Below, one piece after another: positions 38,352 to 47,187 of a stretch of DNA of 64,000 bases (position 1 is the first letter of the stretch; every line of letters starts with the position of its first letter). Source of the stretch: Sphingomonas tagetis (GTDB taxonomy: Bacteria > Pseudomonadota > Alphaproteobacteria > Sphingomonadales > Sphingomonadaceae); contig NZ_JAMLDX010000004.1 of NCBI RefSeq assembly GCF_024211275.1, forward strand, positions 186,001-250,000. The letters run 5' to 3'. Under the pieces are notes generated by a model. That model made no database searches. It had not been told where the DNA came from and saw nothing but the letters and a program-made list of their open reading frames with translations. The translations under genes and the position numbers were made by a program.

Positions 38352-40049
38352 ATGATGGAATACGACGTGGTAGTTGTAGGCTCGGGTGCTGGCGGGCTAA
38401 CGACGGCGTTCACCGCTGCCAAGAGTGGCCTGAGCGTTTTGGTGCTCGAGGCGTCGGACCTTTACGGCGGAACATCGGCTTATTCTGGCGGCGGCGTGTG
38501 GATTCCGGGCAGCAAGCATCAGAAGGCACTCGGCATCTCCGACAGCAAGGAAAAAGCGCGCAAGTATATTCAGGCTTTGCTGGGCAACTATTACCAGAGC
38601 GAGCGAATCGAAGCCTATCTCGATAACGTCAATCCGATGCTGGAGTTTGTGGAAGGCGAAGGCTGGGTTCGCCTGGTCGGCGTGCCCATGCCCGATTATG
38701 AACCCGAACTGGAGGGGGCTGGGATCGGACGGACGCACATGACGGCCGATTTCGACGGCAATCTGCTCGGCGCGGATTTCGACAGCATCCGTCCACCTAT
38801 CCAGGAGGCGGGTCTGTTCCACAGCATGCAGATCGCGCCTTACGACGCGGTGCGTATGGGCGCATGGAGCCGCTCGCTTGCCAATGCGATGTTCGCCATC
38901 GGCCGTGTATCCGAATATGCCTGGGATCGACTTCGCGGCCGCCGGGGCCGGCGGATGGTGAACGGCAATGCGCTGGTCGGTCAGTTGTTCAAATCGGCGC
39001 GCGATGCCGGTGCCGAATTCTGGAACCGGTCTCGGGCAAAGGAGCTCGTGCGTGAGAACGGCCGCATCGCCCAGGTGCTGGTCGAGCGTAACGGCAAGAT
39101 CGTCCCGGTTCGCGCGCGCGTCGGCGTCATGCTCGCGTCGGGCGGATACAGCGCGAACGACGATATGCGGCGCAATTTGTTACCACAGGCATCGCAAGGG
39201 TGGTCGCTGCAGCCGGAAACCAATGTCGGCGACGGTATCGCGATGGGCGTTCAGGCGGGCGGCAAGCATCAGACCGACAATGCAAGCAATGGGATCTGGG
39301 TGCCGTCCTCATCGTTCCCGCGCAACGACGGCACGATTGCCAGATTCCCGTCGCTGTTTTTCGACCGGCACTGTCCCGGGTCGCTCATGGTGGACGCTCG
39401 CAGCGGCAAGCGGTTCGTCGACGAGGCGATCAACTATCAGTCATTTGGCGAGATAGCGCACAGCAAGGGCGTCGGAAAGGTCTGGATGATTTCCGAAGCG
39501 CCGGCGGTCGCAAAGTATGGGATCGGCATGGTTAAGCCGAAGCCCTTCTCGCCCCGGCCCTGGGTCAAGCGGGGCTATATCTTCGAGGCACCTACGATCA
39601 CCGCGCTGGCGGAGAAGATCGGATTGGATCCAGCCGTGCTGACTCGCACCGTCGAGGACTTCAATGAACATGCCGCCCGGGGCGAGTGCCCTGAGTTCAA
39701 GCGCGGCTACAGTTCGATCTCGGCCTTCATGGGCGATCCCGCACACGGGCCCAATCCGACGCTGGGGCCGGTCCGGACCGGCCCGTTCTACGCGCTGGAG
39801 GTGCGGGTCAGCACACTGAGTTCGCTGAGCGGGCTGGAGGTCAACGCGTCTGCACAGGTGCTCGACGAAGACTGTGCGCCGATCCCCGGCCTCTATGCCA
39901 CGGGGGTCGACAGCAACCACGTATTCCGCGGCCGTTATCCCGGTGGCGGCGTCAGCCTGGGCCCGGCGATGACGTTCGGGTATATCGCGGCAAGAGAAAT
40001 GGCGCGGCAGGCACAGACCCTGCCGGCGGCGCAAGCTGCGGTTGGCTGA
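38352..40049 (+). CDS. FAD-binding dehydrogenase, KstD/fumarate-reductase type
   Basis: 565 residues from the ATG at 38352, with GGGAGAGGA ahead; the frame is open back to 38292. Dinucleotide fold VVVGSGAGGLTTAFTAAKSG, then ASDLYGGTSAYSGGGVWIPG as in 3-ketosteroid-delta1-dehydrogenases. The C-terminal GRYPGGGVSLGPAMTFGYIAAREMA closes the FAD domain. Family members insert double bonds next to ketones in steroids or alicyclic rings, or reduce enones. It faces an SDR gene transcribed towards it, a pairing seen in alicyclic-ring degradation. The substrate is unknown. Confidence 0.88.
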   Translation: MMEYDVVVVGSGAGGLTTAFTAAKSGLSVLVLEASDLYGGTSAYSGGGVWIPGSKHQKALGISDSKEKARKYIQALLGNYYQSERIEAYLDNVNPMLEFVEGEGWVRLVGVPMPDYEPELEGAGIGRTHMTADFDGNLLGADFDSIRPPIQEAGLFHSMQIAPYDAVRMGAWSRSLANAMFAIGRVSEYAWDRLRGRRGRRMVNGNALVGQLFKSARDAGAEFWNRSRAKELVRENGRIAQVLVERNGKIVPVRARVGVMLASGGYSANDDMRRNLLPQASQGWSLQPETNVGDGIAMGVQAGGKHQTDNASNGIWVPSSSFPRNDGTIARFPSLFFDRHCPGSLMVDARSGKRFVDEAINYQSFGEIAHSKGVGKVWMISEAPAVAKYGIGMVKPKPFSPRPWVKRGYIFEAPTITALAEKIGLDPAVLTRTVEDFNEHAARGECPEFKRGYSSISAFMGDPAHGPNPTLGPVRTGPFYALEVRVSTLSSLSGLEVNASAQVLDEDCAPIPGLYATGVDSNHVFRGRYPGGGVSLGPAMTFGYIAAREMARQAQTLPAAQAAVG

Positions 40050-40101
40050 TCAGTTCCAGTGACCTGCCGACCGGGAGGGTGCCATCCGCGCTGCCTTCCT
40101 G

Positions 40102-40191
40102 CCGCAGGCCGGATCGCAACCCCGCAGGCCGGCACGCCTGCAACGTCGCCGGCGCGTCAAGCGGGAAGGCATGCAGCGTTACATGCCTTCC
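40102..40191. repeat. Direct repeat and perfect hairpin between convergent genes
   Basis: CCGCAGGCCGG occurs at 40102-40112 and 40122-40132. Further right, GGAAGGCATG (40164-40173) and CATGCCTTCC (40182-40191) make a perfect ten-base stem with an eight-base loop. Lying between the convergent KstD-like and SDR genes, it probably ends one or both transcripts, although no T-run follows. Confidence 0.5.
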
Positions 40192-40263
40192 TGACTGGAT
40201 CACGATCACATCGGCGTTCACCGCGACCGGCTTTCCATATCAGCCAGCCCCGCTGCAGCGCCG

Positions 40264-41028
40264 CTACCAGGCAGTCATCCCGCCATCGACCGGAAGATTG
40301 ACACCGGTGATGTAAGAACTCTCGTCGGAGGCAAGAAAGAGCGCCGTTGCGATGATTTCTTCCGGCTGCGCCACGCGGCCAAGCATTATTTTTGCGAGAA
40401 GCGGTTCCGCCAGACGCTGCTCAGCCAGCAAAGGCACGGTCTGGTGCGTTTGCGTCAGGCCGGGCGAGATACTGTTTACGCGGATACCCTGGTGACGGCC
40501 CTCTGCCGCCATCTGCCGGGTCATGGCGATCACGCCGCCCTTGGCGGCGGCATGCGCCACTGAGGGTAATGTCGCATAGCCGAGCATGCCACAGGTCGAC
40601 CCGACATTGACGATGCAGCCGCCCCGTTCACTCAGGTGCGGCCAAGCCGCCCGGGTGAGCAGGAACGCCAGATTCAACTCCTGATCGATAGTCTTCGACC
40701 AAGAGTCGATGCCGATCGACTCCATCGGCTCGAAATAGGCCATCGCCGCGTTGTTATAGAGCACGTCGATCCGCCCATAGGATGCGATGGCAAGTTCGAC
40801 CAGCGCCGCGCAATCATCCTCCCGGGTCAGATCGCAGGGCGCGATTGACGTCATCTCGCCTCCCGCCGCCCTGACCAGCGCGGTTGTCTCCGCGTCCTGC
40901 TCCACATTGATGTCACAGCCGACGATCTTGCCGCCCTGCTTCGCGAACTGCAACGCGGCGACACGCCCCATGCTGCCCCCGGTCCCCGTAATGACGCAGA
41001 CCTTCCCTGCCAATCGTTCCTCCGACAT
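40264..41028 (-). CDS. SDR-family oxidoreductase
   Basis: 254 residues from the ATG at 41028 (AAGGAG ahead). Classical SDR: ITGTGGSMGRVAALQFAKQGG cofactor loop, CDLTREDD acid, NNAAMAYF, VGSTCGM serine, then an AHAAAKGG segment. The usual catalytic Tyr before xxxK reads His-Ala-Ala-Ala-Lys here, which is unusual and could affect activity. C-terminal SYITGVNLPVDGGMTA is normal. It lies 90 bp downstream of the VOC gene in the same direction. Confidence 0.88.
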   Translation of the reverse strand: MSEERLAGKVCVITGTGGSMGRVAALQFAKQGGKIVGCDINVEQDAETTALVRAAGGEMTSIAPCDLTREDDCAALVELAIASYGRIDVLYNNAAMAYFEPMESIGIDSWSKTIDQELNLAFLLTRAAWPHLSERGGCIVNVGSTCGMLGYATLPSVAHAAAKGGVIAMTRQMAAEGRHQGIRVNSISPGLTQTHQTVPLLAEQRLAEPLLAKIMLGRVAQPEEIIATALFLASDESSYITGVNLPVDGGMTAW

Positions 41029-41118
41029 TTGAAGCTCCTTGCATGTGTTTCGGGGCGCGGCGCGCCCGCCGCGGCGACATTGTGCGGGCGCCGATCGGGA
41101 TGTCGGCACCCGAACCGG

Positions 41119-41709
41119 TCAGCGCAGGTTGAGGTTAGAGACGCCGCGGTTTCCGATGTTGCCGCGGTCCGTCAGATCGACTTCACCCTTGCGCGCGCGC
41201 TCGAGCAACTCGTCTGGATCGAACTCGACGCCGATCGGATTGGCGGCGAATTCCTTGCTGGCGAAATAGGCATAGGACGACTCCAGGTCCGGGAAGTTCT
41301 CGACCTGCAATTCCACCCGGTTGTCGTCGGGATCGAGATAATACATCGATGTCGTTGGACCATGGTTGATGCACCACACCGGCTCGATCCCTTGCTTCTT
41401 GAGGCGGTCATAGTTCGACATCAAATCTGGCAACGCGTCGTAGGTAAACGAAATGTGGTGTATCCCACTAGCGGTGTCGGAGGACGGCGTCAGATCCGGG
41501 TTGCGCACGATCGCGATGCGATGATGCTCGTCATCATAGGTGAGGAAGCTGATCTCGCTGTTCTCGAATGCGGCCTTTGCGCCCAGCACGGTCTTGTACC
41601 ACGAGACCGTTTCGCGAAACCGGGCCGTGCGCAACGCGACGTGCGCGAATTTGGCGGGGGGCGTGATTGCCTGTGAGCCGACACGCGCATCACTGTGTTC
41701 GTGAATCAT
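41119..41709 (-). CDS. VOC-family protein (extradiol dioxygenase-like)
   Basis: 196 residues with one full pair of VOC modules. Metal ligands fit the H-H-E pattern: His in FAHVAL, His in GIHHISFTYD and Glu in NRVELQVENF. SMYYLDPDDNRVEL is the typical end of dihydroxybiphenyl-dioxygenase-like single-domain proteins. A C-terminal extension contains GVEFDPDELLERARKG. It is expressed leftwards with the SDR and divergent from the NmrA-like gene. Confidence 0.85.
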   Translation of the reverse strand: MIHEHSDARVGSQAITPPAKFAHVALRTARFRETVSWYKTVLGAKAAFENSEISFLTYDDEHHRIAIVRNPDLTPSSDTASGIHHISFTYDALPDLMSNYDRLKKQGIEPVWCINHGPTTSMYYLDPDDNRVELQVENFPDLESSYAYFASKEFAANPIGVEFDPDELLERARKGEVDLTDRGNIGNRGVSNLNLR

Positions 41710-41982
41710 TTGGTCCTCTCCTTGGATCGCGGTCGGCCATCTTCGTCAAAGCGATCATGGCTCCTGCGTTTCTTCCAAAAGATTATTACCAGTTCCAAGA
41801 TTGTCAACCGAATTGCACGGGATTGGGGATGTAGTATCAGGCGCCTCAGCGCTACTCCTCGCGCTCTCGCCAAGGCCCACTGGCGCGGCGAACGCTGCAA
41901 ATTGGCAATTGACGCAGCGTCGAATGGGACTAACGGATATTCAAATCCAATATAAGTTTTGGCAACCTGCAGGAGAGACGCC
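41710..41982. promoter_or_regulatory. Divergent promoter region, VOC / NmrA-like gene
   Basis: Contains the second copy of AATCCAATATAAG (41944-41956), 27 bp before the NmrA-like ATG, and an AATTG-G-CAATT dyad (41900-41910) flanked by GCTGC and GCAGC. Together these look like a promoter and operator for the pair. Confidence 0.4.
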
Positions 41983-42843
41983 ATGACGCGTAACGTAACC
42001 GTGTTTGGAGCAACGGGCACGACCGGCTCGGAAGCGACAAAGGCATTGCTCGCGTCAGGCTGGACGGTCAAAGGCGCGACTCGCGATGACGCTTCGCAAG
42101 GAGCGCAGGCACTCCGCGACGCCGGCGCGCAGACGGTGGTCATCGACATGAACGATCGAGCTAGCGTGCGCGCGGCGGCGGACGGTGCCGACGCGATCTA
42201 CTTCGTCGGCAAGTCGCTGATGGACGCGTTCGATACGGGCCAAGCGATCCAGGGCATGATTGCCGCCGAAGTGGCCGCCGAACTGGGTACCAAGCTCTTC
42301 ATCTACCAATCCGCGCTGGCCGGTAACGGCCACGGTGTGTTGAGCGTCGGATCGAAGCGTGCGATCGAGGAGCGGATCGCCGAACTGGGCATTCCGGCGG
42401 TGATCGCACGTCCCGCGTCGTTTATGGACAATGCCAAGACGTTCTTCCCGCTGAGCGAACAGGATGGCGTGCTGGTGTTGGCGATGCCTTTACCGGTCGA
42501 TGTGCCGCAGGAACTTGTCTCTGCATTCGACATCGGACGTGCGGCGGCGGCGATTGCGGATCGTGGCACCGAATTGGCCGGCAGCGACGTCAATCTGATC
42601 GCCGAAACCTTGACCTTGTCGCAAATGGCCGACACGCTGACCGACGTGCTTGGACGGACCGTCGTGCCCTTTTCGATACCGCTTGAAGGGCTGGCGGCTA
42701 ACTGGCCTCAGGGGGTGCCGCTGTACACCTGGCTGTCAAAGCCGGAAACCGCGTCCAACCAGAGTGGGCTGGCCGCGCTCGTACCTCAGCCACTCAGCTT
42801 CCGTGATTGGGCGATCAAGGACCTGGCGCCCGCATACGCCTGA
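41983..42843 (+). CDS. NmrA-like NAD(P)-binding protein
   Basis: 286 residues from the ATG at 41983 (GCAGGAGAG ahead). Atypical SDR fold: VTVFGATGTTGSEATKALLASG dinucleotide loop, VVIDMNDRASVRAAADGADAIYFVG, a Tyr-lacking active site (FIYQSALAGNG), PAVIARPASFMDNAKTFFPL and EFSFRDW-like C-terminus. NmrA/HSCARG-type proteins can be quinone or enone reductases or redox sensors. The context gives a catabolic role no more precise than that. Confidence 0.87.
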   Translation: MTRNVTVFGATGTTGSEATKALLASGWTVKGATRDDASQGAQALRDAGAQTVVIDMNDRASVRAAADGADAIYFVGKSLMDAFDTGQAIQGMIAAEVAAELGTKLFIYQSALAGNGHGVLSVGSKRAIEERIAELGIPAVIARPASFMDNAKTFFPLSEQDGVLVLAMPLPVDVPQELVSAFDIGRAAAAIADRGTELAGSDVNLIAETLTLSQMADTLTDVLGRTVVPFSIPLEGLAANWPQGVPLYTWLSKPETASNQSGLAALVPQPLSFRDWAIKDLAPAYA

Positions 42844-42850
42844 ACAGGCG

Positions 42851-42877
42851 CGGTCCGGCGGCTCGTCCCCCGGACCG
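42851..42877. terminator. Hairpin between convergent NmrA-like and TetR genes
   Basis: CGGTCCG (42851-42857) pairs with CGGACCG (42871-42877) with a 13-base loop, eight bases after the NmrA-like stop. There is no T-run. It could serve both strands. Confidence 0.4.
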
Positions 42878-42903
42878 CCGCCGGCCGCGGGAAGGCGGCG
42901 ATG

Positions 42904-43578
42904 CTATTGGGCCGCCGCTTCGCTTCGCCGGGCGAGTGGCGGCAGCTGCGCGCGCGTTTCGCGGATTGACTTAAGCAATCGGTTCTGAACGCGCTTGTTC
43001 GCCAGAAAGACGAGCTGGATCGCTACGCTGTGGTGCACCTGCGCCTGGAACTGGGCATTGTCCAACTCGTTCTGGACCCACAGATCGAGCGCGCCGGCGA
43101 ACAGGATGTGGCAGTTCAGCGCGATGTCCGCTGCCTCAACAGGTTCGGAGGTCTTTAGCGCCGTCGCCAGCTCCTCGACGGCATCCGCCCAGTAATTGAA
43201 CGCCATCTGCATGAATTGCGGCCGATGAACCGGATCCGGCACGCCAAGCAGGAACATCATCATCGGCTTGTAGAAATTTGGATCGGCCGTGAAAAACCGC
43301 GCCGCGACGTCTGCTGCCATCAGAATGTGTTCGATTGGATCGTTGCCGCGATATGCCAAGCGGCTCTGCTCGAACAGCCGTGACAGCGACTGGTTCAGCA
43401 GCGTGTAGAGCACCGTCGCTTTGGAACCGATCAGATTATAGGTTGTGGCCGTGCTCAAGCCCGCCCTCTTGCCGAGATCGATCATCGAGAAGTCGACGCT
43501 GTGAGTCTCTCGGACCAGTGTCTCGGCTGAATGCAGGATAGCCCTTCTGCGCACTTCCTTCTGTTGTTCGCGCCGCAT
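42904..43578 (-). CDS. TetR-family regulator
   Basis: 224 residues from the ATG at 43578 (GGGGGGAA upstream); an in-frame start at 43635 is less likely. The N-terminal helix-turn-helix is RRRAILHSAETLV..., then MIDLGKRAGLSTATTYNLIGSKATVLYTLL. The ligand-binding half has DLWVQNELDNAQF. It is divergent from a VOC gene, with a perfect 8-bp dyad at 43696-43714 between them as its likely operator. Confidence 0.9.
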   Translation of the reverse strand: MRREQQKEVRRRAILHSAETLVRETHSVDFSMIDLGKRAGLSTATTYNLIGSKATVLYTLLNQSLSRLFEQSRLAYRGNDPIEHILMAADVAARFFTADPNFYKPMMMFLLGVPDPVHRPQFMQMAFNYWADAVEELATALKTSEPVEAADIALNCHILFAGALDLWVQNELDNAQFQAQVHHSVAIQLVFLANKRVQNRLLKSIRETRAQLPPLARRSEAAAQ

Positions 43579-43695
43579 GGTGTGCTGCTTTCCCCCCAAA
43601 CCTGTCACGTCAACTACTAAACGAAAGCTCGACAATAAGGCAGCGCCCTAGAGTAGGCCAGACATGCTGTATAGCTATCATTTGTTCTAAACTTC

Positions 43696-43714
43696 ATTGC
43701 GCCTGTGGCGCAAT
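43696..43714. promoter_or_regulatory. Perfect dyad between the TetR and VOC genes
   Basis: ATTGCGCC (43696-43703) and GGCGCAAT (43707-43714) are separated by TGT. The 19-bp site lies 118 bp from the TetR start and 112 bp from the VOC start, in a region otherwise free of genes. It has the size and symmetry of a TetR operator. Confidence 0.5.
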
Positions 43715-43825
43715 ATGCCTAGCGTCCCAGGGCCAGGACGTAGACGGGTTGGACATGATCCGGACCCCAGGCTGCGAGGCGGTTGGCCGCGCACAACGAT
43801 AGTGACAGCTAGGCGAGGTGGTGAA

Positions 43826-44350
43826 GTGGTAAAAACTCCAGATCAGATCGCGTATTTCGTTCCAGATATTCGCGAGGCGGCGGCGCAGCATGCGGCGACC
43901 TTCGGATCGGGCCCGTTCTACGTTGCCGAACACATTCGATTTTCCAGCTGTCTTTACCGCGGGCAGCCGAGCGACTGGGATCACTCATCATCGTTCGGTC
44001 AATGGGGCGACGTGATGATTGAGTTCATGCAGCAGAACAAGCCTGGGCCGTCGTCACTGCACGATGTGTTCCCCGAAGGAAGCAATCGTTATGGCGTGCA
44101 CCACATGGCGTATATCATCGATGACGCGCCCTCGCATGCCGCCGAACTCGCGGGCAAAGGGATCGAGACAATCCTGCACGGTGTTCTGACCAACGGCATC
44201 GAAGTCATCCATGTCGATACGCGGGCGCGGTACGGGCATCTGATCGAATTGTGTACGCGATCGAAGGCGCTGAGCGAGGTTTATGATTTCATCCGCGAGC
44301 AGTCGGTCGGATGGGGCGGCAGCGACCCGGTACGCACCATCGAGCTTTGA
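43826..44350 (+). CDS. VOC-family (glyoxalase-like) protein
   Basis: 174 residues from the GTG at 43826 with GCGAGG ahead. Two VOC half-repeats: QIAYFVPDIREAAAQHAATFGSGPFYVAEHI, and YGVHHMAYIIDDAPSHAAEL ending GHLIELCTRS. His (HHMAY) and Glu (LIEL) metal ligands are kept, while the first-strand ligand is Gln. This is closer to glyoxalase/epimerase-type members than to dioxygenases. Probably controlled by the divergent TetR gene. Confidence 0.82.
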   Translation: MVKTPDQIAYFVPDIREAAAQHAATFGSGPFYVAEHIRFSSCLYRGQPSDWDHSSSFGQWGDVMIEFMQQNKPGPSSLHDVFPEGSNRYGVHHMAYIIDDAPSHAAELAGKGIETILHGVLTNGIEVIHVDTRARYGHLIELCTRSKALSEVYDFIREQSVGWGGSDPVRTIEL

Positions 44351-44401
44351 GGCCCTGACGAGACGTGCCGTCGCGCGCGCCGCCGCATTGTCGGACTCTA
44401 T

Positions 44402-44428
44402 CGGCCCGGGAGCTCCGCTTCCGGGCCG
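44402..44428 (+). terminator. Hairpin after the VOC gene
   Basis: CGGCCCGG (44402-44409) pairs with CCGGGCCG (44421-44428), followed by CTTTGC. It is a plausible intrinsic-type terminator for the VOC transcript, about 50 bp after its stop. Confidence 0.5.
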
Positions 44429-44526
44429 CTTTGCATTCGGCGCTCGCCGCATTCTGCGACGTTGTGAAAGCGGCGCGTCGGGTTCAATCCAGCCGCCGTC
44501 CGCAACCCTGTGACGATGCATATGGC

Positions 44527-44557
44527 AAAAAAATGGCGCCGATGGAAACCAGCGCCA
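44527..44557 (-). terminator. Intrinsic terminator of the receptor gene
   Basis: On the - strand TGGCGC and GCGCCA (44557-44552 with 44539-44534) form a stem followed by seven T (44533-44527). It lies 28 bp past the receptor stop and fits a standard rho-independent terminator. Confidence 0.75.
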
Positions 44558-44584
44558 GGTAGAGAGAAGGATGTGGAGGATCGC

Positions 44585-46990
44585 TTACATCCTGAAGCGC
44601 AGTTCGACGCCATAGGTCGCGGGCTGGCCGGTGTAGCGGATGACCGAGTCCTGAGCAGCCGATACGTTGTTCCAATAGAACTCGTTCAAGACGTTCTTGC
44701 CGAACACAGAGATTTGCCACCGGCCATCATCCACCTTCACGCCGGCGCGCAAATCGACCAGCGCATAGTCGTCGATTTTGTAGATCGGTCCGCTGCCCGA
44801 CTGCTCCAGGCCGGGAGGATTGACATCGCCGCCGATTACCGCCGACGTGTCGGAGCGGTAATTGATGCCGGCACCGAAGAAGCCTTCAAGCGACCCACCG
44901 AGCGGGACTGAGTAGTCCGCATTCACCCCGACTTGATATTTGGGCGTGAACGGGATCGGCGTACCGGAGAAATCACCCTGAAGCCCGGCGCCGTTGATGC
45001 CGATAAATTCGTCGATCGAGGAGTCGATATAAGTGAAAGCAGCGCTTACCGTGAGCTGCCGGCTCGGCCGCGCCGTCATTTCGAGTTCGAAACCCTTGAT
45101 CGTCGATTTCGGGACGTTCTGTAGGATCTCCAGCCGGCCGAAGACGGGATCGATGATCCGCGCGCGAAGCTGCTTATCGCTATAATCATAGTAGAAGCCC
45201 GCTGCATTGAGCTGCAGCGTGCGGTCCAACAGGGTCGCCTTGATACCACCCTCATATGCCAGGACCGATTCCTGCCGGTAAGGCAAATATTGCGTGAAGG
45301 TGGAAGCCGAAACCGCCGGGTAGCCGCCGCCCTTATAGCCCCTGCCTACGTTCACGTAGAGGAGGACATCGGGCGTTACTTTGTAATCAAGGCCGACGCG
45401 CCACGATATGTTATCTTCCTTCAAGGTGCCGGTATATGCGCCCGGCGCGCCCGGCGCGACGCCGCCGACCGCAACTGGTTGATCGTTAATCGGATAGCAC
45501 AGCCCGGGACGATAGGCGCCGAACGCTCCTCCAAGCAGGATGTCGAAGAAAAACGCCCCGGTACCGTTTGTCGGACTGTCCGTAGCCACACTGCAAGCGT
45601 CTACAGAGGTTTTTGCACTGGTGTAGCGACCACCAACCTTCAATGTCAGTTGTTCGGTGAAGTCATATTCGACGTTGGCGAAGCCGGCATAGTTACGCAT
45701 CTTCTGATTACTATTGTAATCCAATTCTGTGATTGGGTACCCGAAAGCAACACCCAACGTGCGGCTAATCGATGAGTCCGGGTAATATAGCGTCAATAGT
45801 TGATCGACACTGCTGTGCTCCAGATTGCCACCAATTACCCAGCGGAACGGACCATCGGCACCGTTACTCAGCCGCAATTCCTGCGTGAAGCTCTTAATCT
45901 GCCCAATATCTGACGGAATGTCGTACGCCGCGAGAGGAAGACCTTCGCCCTCGTTCCCCTGTCGCTGCTTGTAATCAACGTAGCCCGTCAGCGAGGTCAG
46001 CGTTATGTCGCTGGACAGGTCGATGTCTGCCCGCAGCACCGCCTGCAACATCCTGTTGTCGCTGAACGGTGTTCCCGGAGTCCAGTCAGCGATGCGCGCA
46101 TTGTCGGGCGAGAATCGAGCGTTCAGAAATTCCGGTGCAAGCACAGGATTCTGCGGCGAACGCCCGATAAATTGGGGTGCTTGGGTATCGCTCTCGTCCT
46201 TCCATCCATTGACGTTCAGATTGAAGCGAATGGCGTCGGAAGGCTCGAAATCGACGATCACCCGGGCCATGTAGTTCTGCGTCTTGCCGTTGCGGTCATT
46301 CGGGCGTGAATTGCTGATTTGCCAGTCATCAGCGCGCTCGATCCGTCCAACGATGCGCGCCTTCAACGTATCGCTCAGTGGCCCGCTGACGTAGGCTTCG
46401 CCAATGACCTGATTAAAGCGGCCATAGCTGATGCTGCCCCCGGCGGTGAGCGTGTCGGTCGGTTGCGCGGCGACGTAGTTGATCGCGCCGCCGGTCGAGT
46501 TCTGACCGAAAAGGGTTCCTTGCGGGCCTTTGAGAACTTCGACGCGCTCGAGATCGTAGGCTGAGTGACGCGTAAGCACACCAAAGACCAACGGAGCCTG
46601 GTCGAGATACACGCTGACGGTTGGATAGGAAGCGAGCGAGGATTCGTTGAAGCCGACGCCACGGAGCGTATAAACTGGCGTACCATTCGCCGTGTTGGTG
46701 TATGTCAGGCCCGGAACCGACTGCGCCAGATCCTGAAGATTGACGATCTGGCGATCCTTGAGATCGTCACCCGATACCACGGCGACAGTGATGCCCACAT
46801 CGTTGAGGCGCTGCTCGCGCTTGTTCGCGGTAACGATGATCTCACCCGTGTCGCCTGCCGCGCCGGACGTGCCGGCGGTCTCGGTCTGTGCTGCCGGCGC
46901 TGCGGTGTCATCTGCCGCTGTATGGGCGTGTGCGGTCCCCGCCGCAAGGCTGCCGAGCGCGACTCCGATCAAGAACTTACTTCTAGTCAT
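44585..46990 (-). CDS. TonB-dependent receptor of the second catabolic block
   Basis: 801 residues from the ATG at 46990, with GGGAGGA ahead. The signal peptide ends A-H-A. Then EIIVTANKREQRLNDVGITVAV, plug motif VEVLKGPQGTLFGQNSTGG, and a barrel ending in the aromatic terminus YGVELRFRM. It sits among oxidoreductases and VOC genes and upstream of the epoxide-hydrolase-like gene, so it likely imports the hydrophobic substrate of this block. The ligand cannot be predicted. Confidence 0.94.
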   Translation of the reverse strand: MTRSKFLIGVALGSLAAGTAHAHTAADDTAAPAAQTETAGTSGAAGDTGEIIVTANKREQRLNDVGITVAVVSGDDLKDRQIVNLQDLAQSVPGLTYTNTANGTPVYTLRGVGFNESSLASYPTVSVYLDQAPLVFGVLTRHSAYDLERVEVLKGPQGTLFGQNSTGGAINYVAAQPTDTLTAGGSISYGRFNQVIGEAYVSGPLSDTLKARIVGRIERADDWQISNSRPNDRNGKTQNYMARVIVDFEPSDAIRFNLNVNGWKDESDTQAPQFIGRSPQNPVLAPEFLNARFSPDNARIADWTPGTPFSDNRMLQAVLRADIDLSSDITLTSLTGYVDYKQRQGNEGEGLPLAAYDIPSDIGQIKSFTQELRLSNGADGPFRWVIGGNLEHSSVDQLLTLYYPDSSISRTLGVAFGYPITELDYNSNQKMRNYAGFANVEYDFTEQLTLKVGGRYTSAKTSVDACSVATDSPTNGTGAFFFDILLGGAFGAYRPGLCYPINDQPVAVGGVAPGAPGAYTGTLKEDNISWRVGLDYKVTPDVLLYVNVGRGYKGGGYPAVSASTFTQYLPYRQESVLAYEGGIKATLLDRTLQLNAAGFYYDYSDKQLRARIIDPVFGRLEILQNVPKSTIKGFELEMTARPSRQLTVSAAFTYIDSSIDEFIGINGAGLQGDFSGTPIPFTPKYQVGVNADYSVPLGGSLEGFFGAGINYRSDTSAVIGGDVNPPGLEQSGSGPIYKIDDYALVDLRAGVKVDDGRWQISVFGKNVLNEFYWNNVSAAQDSVIRYTGQPATYGVELRFRM

Positions 46991-47187
46991 TGCTGAATCC
47001 TCCCTAATTATCGATCTTCCAATGTTGCGTTGACCCATCGGCGAAGGCGCGCAGTGCCATCACCTTGGACACGTTCGAAGACTGTTCTTGCGCTGCGATT
47101 GAATTGACGCTGCAGCGCTTGCGCCTCTGGCGATCCTAGATTTCACTCATTGGCATTTGAAACGAAGCGAGATTCGATACTTGAAGG

